Shown here piece after piece: positions 12,552 through 17,995 of a DNA stretch of 17,995 nucleotides (position 1 is its first letter; the number at the start of each line of letters is the position of its first letter). This DNA comes from JAHWKS01 sp964458385 (GTDB taxonomy: Bacteria > Planctomycetota > Planctomycetia > Pirellulales > Pirellulaceae): NCBI GenBank assembly GCA_964458385.1, contig CAYWIS010000126.1, positions 1-17,995 on the forward strand, in the 5' to 3' direction. Both the position numbers and the translations under genes were made by a program. A model generated the notes under the pieces. It did not search any database. It saw only the letters and a list, made by a program, of their open reading frames with translations, and was not told the DNA's origin.

Positions 12552-14555
12552 ATGGCCAAGTCGCCGGCCGAGCGCGTGCAGGAATTGCGGGAACTGATCC
12601 GGTATCACGACCGCAAGTATTACGTCGAGGCGCAGCCGGAAATCTCCGACTTGGAATATGACCGGCTGCTGGACGAACTGAAGCAACTGGAGAAACAGCA
12701 CCCCGAGCTAGTCACGCCCGACAGCCCCACGCAGCGTGTGGGAGATGCGCCGGTTCCCTATTTGGAGCATGTGGAGCATCGTGTTCCGATGCTCTCCATT
12801 GAAAACACCTATAGCCTTGAAGAACTGCGCGAGTTCGCCGCCCGCACCGAAAAGCTTTTGCCAGGAGAAAAGGTGGAATGGGTGGTGGAGTTGAAAGTCG
12901 ATGGTGTGGCCTGCGCCTTGATCTACGAAAACGGCCGCTTGGTGCGCGGGGTGACGCGCGGCGACGGTCGAGTGGGCGATGACGTGACCCACGCCATTCG
13001 CACCATCTCAGACGTTCCGCTGCGGCTTTTGGATGACCCGCCTCCCGTGCTTGAAGTGCGCGGCGAGGTGTATATGACCAACTCGGATCTGGTCAAGTTG
13101 AACCAAAAGCAGAAAGAGAAAGGCGAGCCTCCCTTCGCCAATACCCGGAACTGCACGGCGGGGACGATTCGGCAGCTTGATCCGCGCGTCGCGGCTGAGC
13201 GCAACTTGCGGATGTTTATTCACGGCATGGGCTACTGCGAGGGGTTACGCTCGACGAACCACGCCGATTTCCTGCAAGAGATCAAACGCTACGGCCTTAC
13301 TCCCACGCCCATGTACGAGGTGTTTGACGACATCGACGGGGCCATTGCGCACTGCGAACGCATCATCAATCGGGTGCACGAGCTGGATTTTGAAATCGAT
13401 GGCGCGGTCCTCAAAGTGAACTCGTTTGCGCAACGTGAGAAGTTAGGCGCCCGTTCCAAGAGCCCCCGTTGGATCGTTGCGTATAAGTGGGAGAAGTACG
13501 AGGCCACCACCACACTCAAAGATATTCGTTTGCAGGTGGGCAAAACCGGCGCTATCACGCCCGTCGCTATACTCGAACCTGTCGAAATCGCCCAAACCAT
13601 TGTTAGTCGCGCCAGCCTGCATAACTTCGACGAGGTCGAGCGGCTTGACGTCCGGGTGGGCGACGTGGTGGTTGTCGAAAAAGCGGGCAAGATTATTCCT
13701 CACATTGTGCGCGTGGAAAAGCATCTGCGCAAGAATCACCTGCCGAAACCCGAGGCGCCCAAAACGTGTCCTGAGTGCGGTAAAGAAGCGGTCAAAGACG
13801 CCGACGGCGTTTACATTCGTTGCGTTAATCCCAGTTGTCCCGCCCAGTTCGAAGAGCGGATCGTTCACTACGCGAGCCGCCGCGCCATGGATATCGACAC
13901 GTTGGGGCAAGAACGCGTAAGGCAATTGATTGCCGCCGGACTTGTAAAGAAGCTGGGCGATCTTTACCGGCTCAAGCTGGAAGACTTGATGCGGCTGGAC
14001 CGCATGGGGGAAAAGTCGTCACAAAAGCTGCTTGACGCCATTGAAGCCAGTAAAGGCCGCGGCTTGGAGCGGTTGTTGAATGCGCTGGCAATTCACATGG
14101 TGGGCGAAACGGTAGCCCGCATTCTGGCTCAGCACTTTCAAACGATGGACGCGCTGCAACAGGCGACTGTCGAGCAACTCAGCGCCGTGCATGGAATTGG
14201 CGACAAGATCGCCCGCAGCGTTTACGATTTTCTGCACAGCGATGCGGGCCGAGAAACCATTGAGGACCTGCGCCGCGCCGGGGTCAAGATGGAAGCCGAA
14301 GGCAAAGCGCCCGCCGGTGGGCCGCTGGCAGGCAAGACCGTGGTTGTGACTGGCACGCTCACGAATTACACCCGCGACAGCATCAAGAAGCGAATTCGTG
14401 AACTGGGCGGTAAAGACGTCTCGAGTGTTTCCAAGAACACCGACTTTGTTCTGGCCGGAGAGAAAGCCGGCAGCAAGCTTGATAAAGCCCGCGAACTCGG
14501 CGTGCCTGTGCTAACCGAAGCCGAATTTGAGGCGCAGTTTGGCGCGGGGGCTTAA
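12552..14555 (+). CDS. ligA: NAD-dependent DNA ligase
   Basis: Essential ligase that seals nicks in replication and repair using NAD. 667 residues, full family length. In order: domain Ia with YHDRKYYVEAQPEISDLEYD (18-37), which binds NAD; the adenylation domain with catalytic K115 in ELKVDG (113-118); the DGRVGDDVT segment at 138-146; CTAGTIRQLDP at 201-211; the OB fold with VGKTGAITPVAIL (329-341); a four-cysteine zinc finger (C406, C409, C424, C429); helix-hairpin-helix repeats (about 440-580); and a BRCT domain from about 591 to the end. All key residues are present. Nothing unusual; it converges on the flavoprotein gene with a 58-bp gap. Confidence 0.98.
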   Translation: MAKSPAERVQELRELIRYHDRKYYVEAQPEISDLEYDRLLDELKQLEKQHPELVTPDSPTQRVGDAPVPYLEHVEHRVPMLSIENTYSLEELREFAARTEKLLPGEKVEWVVELKVDGVACALIYENGRLVRGVTRGDGRVGDDVTHAIRTISDVPLRLLDDPPPVLEVRGEVYMTNSDLVKLNQKQKEKGEPPFANTRNCTAGTIRQLDPRVAAERNLRMFIHGMGYCEGLRSTNHADFLQEIKRYGLTPTPMYEVFDDIDGAIAHCERIINRVHELDFEIDGAVLKVNSFAQREKLGARSKSPRWIVAYKWEKYEATTTLKDIRLQVGKTGAITPVAILEPVEIAQTIVSRASLHNFDEVERLDVRVGDVVVVEKAGKIIPHIVRVEKHLRKNHLPKPEAPKTCPECGKEAVKDADGVYIRCVNPSCPAQFEERIVHYASRRAMDIDTLGQERVRQLIAAGLVKKLGDLYRLKLEDLMRLDRMGEKSSQKLLDAIEASKGRGLERLLNALAIHMVGETVARILAQHFQTMDALQQATVEQLSAVHGIGDKIARSVYDFLHSDAGRETIEDLRRAGVKMEAEGKAPAGGPLAGKTVVVTGTLTNYTRDSIKKRIRELGGKDVSSVSKNTDFVLAGEKAGSKLDKARELGVPVLTEAEFEAQFGAGA

Positions 14556-14613
14556 CGTCAACGGCGCCATGTCTCCGCCGCAGTTGATCCAGGGGGAGCA
14601 GTTCGCGGCGTCG

Positions 14614-15912
14614 CTACTTCGTTGCGCGGAGTGTTTCCGAGCGGATCAATTCGTGAACGGCGGCAAAGGGGGGCAATTGCCGCTGGCCGTTACGGGCGGC
14701 GGCCAGCCATGGGTCCATGTCGTCGAAAATGCGGCCGGCGCCATCGTGGAACACTCGGCCGCACAAGAGATCCGTCAGGTTTCCAGTGTGTTCAGGGTGC
14801 GTCTTCAGGAACTCGCCCAGGCTGAAATCGTGGGTATAGAAAGCATGGACCAACTTGCGCACCCATTGGACGCCGCGGTCAAACTTGGCTGTCCAGCAGC
14901 CCAATTGTTTTGCCGAGAGGTCTCCCCGTGCAAAGCCCTCGATGATGGCGTCTGCGGCCCATTCGCCACTCTTCATGGCGAATAAGACTCCCGACGAGTG
15001 AATCGGATCGATGGAGCCATACGCATCGCCCACCAATACCCAACCTTCGCCCGCGCGGCGCCGCGTGGTGTAGGAGAACTCCTTCGCCACATGGAGATTG
15101 CCGACCATGGCGGCGTCCATCAGCCGTTCAATGAGGGCCGGGCATTTAACCAGCTCATCCTCGAACACTTCGGCAGGGGCGCCACGACCTTTGAGCAGGT
15201 AATGACAATCGCCCACAACACCAATGCTGGTAACGCCATTGGCGAGCGGGATATACCAGAACCACGATTTCTTGTCGGCGGTGTGCAAGATTAAGGTGGC
15301 TCCGCCTCGCGCGCCAGGGTCGCGGCGGGCGCCCCGGTAGTATCCCCATATCGCCGCTTTGCGCAGGTCCAAGTCGGCCGTTAACAGTCCCAGGCGGTTG
15401 GCCAGAAGGGCTTGTTGCCCCGTGGCGTCAACCAACACGCGGCACGCCACTGTACGCATGCGGCCGTCGGCGGTTTGCAGCGTGACGCCCAGGACTTGGT
15501 CGCCCTCCATGAGGACGTCGGTCACGCACGTCTGGTCATAACACTCGGCGCCTTTCTCGGCGGCGTTCTCAAAGAGCATCTGATCAAAGTCGGCTCGCTC
15601 AACTTGCCAAGTCGCCGAGCAGGCGGTTGGGGTATGCTCCTGAAAATCGAACGATTGCGAGTCAAAGCCGTCGTGCGAGAGGAACTGCACGCTCACCTTT
15701 TGCGTGAACCTGCCGCTTTTCATCCGCTCTAGCACCCCGAGCCGCTCGAGCGTTCCATGCGTTTCGGGCATCAGTGACTCGCCCACGTGGTAGCGAGGCA
15801 TCTTCTCGCGCTCCACCAAGAGCGTCGCATGCCCGGCTTGGGCGAGCAGCGCCGCCGTCGTCGAACCGGCGGGTCCAGCGCCTACGACGATACACTGATA
15901 GTTGTCCTTCAT
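14614..15912 (-). CDS. FAD-dependent oxidoreductase with flavin-halogenase signatures
   Basis: 432 residues. The N-terminal Rossmann motif GAGPAG (11-16) ends in E35, which binds the ribose of FAD, and GDAYGSIDPIHSSGV (295-309) is the second FAD site. Two features typical of flavin-dependent halogenases are seen: W217-F-W219-Y-I221-P222, an exact WxWxIP, and K72 in FTQKVSVQF, where halogenases keep the catalytic Lys that carries the hypohalous acid. The SIDPIHSSGV wording also matches the phenol/pyrrole-halogenase branch ('DPfFSsGV'). Geranylgeranyl-reductase-like and monooxygenase relatives share the fold, so halogenation is a hypothesis. ATG 15912 has GAGG seven bases upstream. It lies downstream of a chorismate-lyase-like gene and a polyprenyl synthetase on the same strand. 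No flavin reductase partner is nearby. Confidence 0.8.
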   Translation of the reverse strand: MKDNYQCIVVGAGPAGSTTAALLAQAGHATLLVEREKMPRYHVGESLMPETHGTLERLGVLERMKSGRFTQKVSVQFLSHDGFDSQSFDFQEHTPTACSATWQVERADFDQMLFENAAEKGAECYDQTCVTDVLMEGDQVLGVTLQTADGRMRTVACRVLVDATGQQALLANRLGLLTADLDLRKAAIWGYYRGARRDPGARGGATLILHTADKKSWFWYIPLANGVTSIGVVGDCHYLLKGRGAPAEVFEDELVKCPALIERLMDAAMVGNLHVAKEFSYTTRRRAGEGWVLVGDAYGSIDPIHSSGVLFAMKSGEWAADAIIEGFARGDLSAKQLGCWTAKFDRGVQWVRKLVHAFYTHDFSLGEFLKTHPEHTGNLTDLLCGRVFHDGAGRIFDDMDPWLAAARNGQRQLPPFAAVHELIRSETLRATK

Positions 15913-15997
15913 CAAGCAACCTCGGACGCCGAAATTCAGGTGGGATATTTGGGGGGAGGCGAGGGTGAGACAGTAAGGTATGGTCGTCAACCCGAAG

Positions 15998-16003
15998 ATT
16001 GTA
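15998..16003 (-). promoter_or_regulatory. Possible -10 element for the flavoprotein gene
   Basis: TACAAT on the minus strand, about 85 bases before the ATG at 15912, in an AT-rich patch unlike the surrounding GC-rich sequence. The -35 is poor at any usual spacing (TTGTTC at 15 bases, TAGTTG at 18), so this is tentative. Confidence 0.25.
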
Positions 16004-16018
16004 GCAGAATTTCAATCA

Positions 16019-16054
16019 GAACAACTAATTTGTTCCTTAGCGCAGAAGCGCTAA
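16019..16054. repeat. Two adjacent inverted repeats upstream of the flavoprotein gene
   Basis: GAACAA (16019-16024) with TTGTTC (16030-16035), 5-base spacer; and TTAGCGC (16037-16043) with GCGCTAA (16048-16054), 4-base spacer. Both are perfect, and one base separates them. They may be the 3' end hairpin of the chorismate-lyase-like transcript, a regulator-binding site near the candidate promoter, or both. No T-run follows. Confidence 0.5.
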
Positions 16055-16140
16055 TTCGCCGTTGGGTGGGTGCGCTCCGCGCAAGGCATCTGCCCGCACG
16101 GCGGAGCGTCGGCGGCGCGGTTGGAAGGACGAAGCGGGCC

Positions 16141-16692
16141 TTAGGAAGTGCAGGGAGTGACGATTTCCAAGAGTTCCACCGCCGGCTCCCCATTGCAGTG
16201 AATTAAAGCGGTGCGGCCGTAGGTGGCCGTGGGACCGTTCAGCCCAAAATACTTCTGCAAATCGGGCCCGCATGTGACGCGCCAAAGTCCTACCAGTTCA
16301 ACCTGGCGTAGCACATGGTGCTCAATGAGGATGCGGCCAAGTGGCTTTTGCTGACTACGGATTTCACGCTGCACCGGCTCGCTCAGATACCCCATGTTCA
16401 AACGCACTACGCCAAACTGGACGACACCGCCATCGGACTGACGCGTGAGCAGAATTTTGCGGGCATAGTGGGTGGGGGTAATGTTCGTTTCTAACACTTG
16501 CACATCGACGCGCGACCGATGGAACGACTCCACGGTCACGGTCATATGCTCGTTGTGGTCGAGCAATACCGCGTAGGGTTCCGGCAGTTCGCTCGAGGCG
16601 GCCTCATCAAACTGTCCAAGTTGCTCTGGAGCGTCGTAAAACAAGCCGATGAGGGTATCGAGATCGGGCATGGGGCCGAGTTGCGGGTTCAT
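16141..16692 (-). CDS. Chorismate pyruvate-lyase-like protein (UbiC/DUF98 type)
   Basis: 183 residues from ATG 16692. The pattern matches chorismate lyase: Y76-A-R78-K-I-L-L corresponds to the 'vREVlL' strand whose Arg binds chorismate (R76 in E. coli UbiC); GGVVQFGVVRLNMGYL (88-103) corresponds to 'g.pwvfARtviP...L'; K116-P-L-G119-R corresponds to 'PLGeiLf'; and YGRTALIHCNGEPAVELLEI (158-177) corresponds to the C-terminal 'RrS.f...g.PLLltE.FLP', with E173 or E176 as candidate for the active-site Glu. The reaction would be chorismate to 4-hydroxybenzoate plus pyruvate. The start is uncertain: the ATG has only a weak GGA nearby, and the frame is open to a GTG at 16857. The neighbours are polyprenyl synthetase and a halogenase-like flavoprotein, which fit 4-hydroxybenzoate use. 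Confidence 0.68.
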   Translation of the reverse strand: MNPQLGPMPDLDTLIGLFYDAPEQLGQFDEAASSELPEPYAVLLDHNEHMTVTVESFHRSRVDVQVLETNITPTHYARKILLTRQSDGGVVQFGVVRLNMGYLSEPVQREIRSQQKPLGRILIEHHVLRQVELVGLWRVTCGPDLQKYFGLNGPTATYGRTALIHCNGEPAVELLEIVTPCTS

Positions 16693-16881
16693 GTCCGTTG
16701 AGGGGCGTGAAGGAGGGGGCAAGCGAACGATGCTGGCGACGTAACGACGACCAGGGGGAATCAGAATGGCGGGGGTTGAGAGAGGGACGCGATGGACAAC
16801 CGATTCCTCCAAGGCTTGTCGGCGACCCGCCGTGCAGCGCAACTCCTTCACCCTCACATTGCCCGTTTGGCTGTCGTTGGC

Positions 16882-17991
16882 CTAACGCGGTTGGGAAATG
16901 TTCACCAACAGCGCGGGGGTGGGAGCGGCGTCTTCGGCAGGACGTTCCAGCACCGTGTCGATCAAGTAATAAAACAGGCGGCGTAATTCCTCGGGTTGGA
17001 GAGCGTCGGCGATTTGTTCGGCCCGGTCCTGGTGCTTGTCGACCAACCGGTGCGCTTGCTCAAACACGCCTGCTTCCTGGTAAAGTTCACGAATGCGACT
17101 GACGCGCGCCGCGGGCGGAAGGTCGGCGTCACTCACCAGCCGCAACAATTCCTCTTGTTTGTCTTCGGGCAATGACTGTAGCGCCAGGGCCAAAAGCACG
17201 GTGGGCCGTCCTCCCAGCACGTCGCCGCCGGCCGCCAGCTTGTTGTCTTGATCGCCTTGCCAGTCTTTCAGGTCGTTGAGAATCTGGAACGCTACGCCGA
17301 TGTTTCGCGCGAACTGTTTGACAGGCTCCAGATAGGGTTCGACCGACCCGGCCAAACGCAATCCCGAATATACCGCCGCTTCAAATGCGGGCGCGGTTTT
17401 CAGGGCGTAGATCTTCAGCGCATCAATGGGCGCCAGGCGTTTGTCACGGGCGTCGCGCCAGAGGAGCTCGGCGCCTTGCCCCTCACACAGACGAAGGTGG
17501 GCGTCGGCCAGGAAGTCAAGCACGTCGCTTGCTACGTCGGGGCCAAGCGCCTTGGCCTCGCGACTCACCAAGCGATAACCCATGCCGATTAAGTAGTCGC
17601 CTACGTTGATTGCGGTGGGAGCGCCGTACTTGCGGTGCAGGGTGGGATCGCCGTAACGGAAGGCGTCGTCGTCTTCGATGTCGTCATGGACCAGCGACGC
17701 TTTGTGGAATGTTTCGATCGACATCGCGGTACGCTTGACCGCGTCGGGAATCTTGGCCACATGTTGCGCGCCATCGGCCTGAGTTCCCTTGCCGCCGGTG
17801 AGTGCATCGTACACAGCCAGCGTAATAAACGGCCGCGAGTGCTTTCCGCCTTTGCTTAGGAAGTCGTAAGCCAAGGCCTCGGTGCCGGCCACCGGATCTA
17901 ATCCCTGCACGCCTTGTCCGTTCACGGCGGACAACCGCGGACCGCCGCGCAGACGCGGCGCCAGCCGTTCTAACTCGTCTGGCTCAAACAT
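16882..17991 (-). CDS. Polyprenyl diphosphate synthase (trans-isoprenyl diphosphate synthase); start near window edge
   Basis: Condenses isopentenyl diphosphate with allylic diphosphates to build farnesyl, geranylgeranyl or longer chains. Motifs in order: GGKHSRP (48-54, IPP binding), the first Asp-rich motif LVHDDIEDDD (100-109; DDIED at 103-107), HRKYG.PTAINVGDYL (119-134), GQGAELLW (171-178), KT at 198-199, and the second Asp-rich region QILNDLKDWQGD (236-247), where the first Asp of the usual DDxxD is Asn239. GGDVLGGRPT (255-264) replaces the common 'D..egK.T'. At 369 residues it is longer than typical (about 300), with an extended C-terminal helical tail. ATG 17991 gives a sensible N-terminus, but only four bases lie beyond it and no ribosome-binding site is visible, so the true start may lie outside. 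Confidence 0.88.
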   Translation of the reverse strand: MFEPDELERLAPRLRGGPRLSAVNGQGVQGLDPVAGTEALAYDFLSKGGKHSRPFITLAVYDALTGGKGTQADGAQHVAKIPDAVKRTAMSIETFHKASLVHDDIEDDDAFRYGDPTLHRKYGAPTAINVGDYLIGMGYRLVSREAKALGPDVASDVLDFLADAHLRLCEGQGAELLWRDARDKRLAPIDALKIYALKTAPAFEAAVYSGLRLAGSVEPYLEPVKQFARNIGVAFQILNDLKDWQGDQDNKLAAGGDVLGGRPTVLLALALQSLPEDKQEELLRLVSDADLPPAARVSRIRELYQEAGVFEQAHRLVDKHQDRAEQIADALQPEELRRLFYYLIDTVLERPAEDAAPTPALLVNISQPR

Positions 17992-17995
17992 CCCC

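Noticed and set aside
16693..16857. 55-residue extension of the chorismate-lyase-like protein to a GTG
   Set aside because: Arg/Pro-rich and without a ribosome-binding site; not excluded, but the family length fits the shorter form better.

Overview
The window is GC-rich, densely coded bacterial DNA and looks like a planctomycete, probably in or near the Pirellulales. This is inferred from protein style and gene content: a TatC with a very large first periplasmic loop, a cysteine-tailed DUF5685-type protein, and a separated Wzz-like / ExeA-like ATPase / BY-kinase-like set. No database search was possible. I saw no tRNA, rRNA, CRISPR array, insertion sequence or phage gene; this looks like ordinary chromosome with some unusual accessory loci.

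Layout. (1) 1-1398, minus strand: the N-terminal part of S-adenosylhomocysteine hydrolase (cut by the window edge) and trpF. (2) 1517-6946, plus strand: a polysaccharide-export-like set made of a Wzz-like coiled-coil membrane protein, an ExeA/XrtA-type AAA ATPase, a BY-kinase-like protein whose P-loop has decayed, and a DUF5685-type cysteine-rich protein. (3) 6954-8357, minus: tatC with an insertion of about 210 residues, converging on the DUF5685 gene with only 7 bp between stop codons. (4) 8755-9564, plus: a TIM-barrel sugar phosphate isomerase/epimerase-type protein. (5) 9707-10420, minus: an LpxH-like metallophosphoesterase, divergent from (6) 10535-12419, plus: mannose-1-phosphate guanylyltransferase, a two-span small membrane protein and a cupin. 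(7) 12552-14555, plus: a complete NAD-dependent DNA ligase. (8) 14614-17991, minus: a polyprenyl synthetase, a chorismate-lyase-like protein and a flavoprotein carrying flavin-halogenase signatures.

How the genes may work together. GDP-mannose made by the guanylyltransferase could feed the surface polysaccharide that the Wzz-like/ATPase/pseudokinase set appears to serve, although no glycosyltransferase or outer-membrane exporter lies here. The most interesting group is the last one. A chorismate lyase would make 4-hydroxybenzoate, and a halogenase-like flavoprotein could halogenate or hydroxylate it; a polyprenyl diphosphate from the neighbour would allow prenylation instead. The three genes share a strand, but gaps of about 190-230 bp and a hairpin/promoter-like block between two of them mean a single operon is not proven.

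Start sites were chosen by ribosome-binding sites and by where conserved domains begin. Several genes have long open N-terminal extensions that I consider untranslated; each case is given in its entry.
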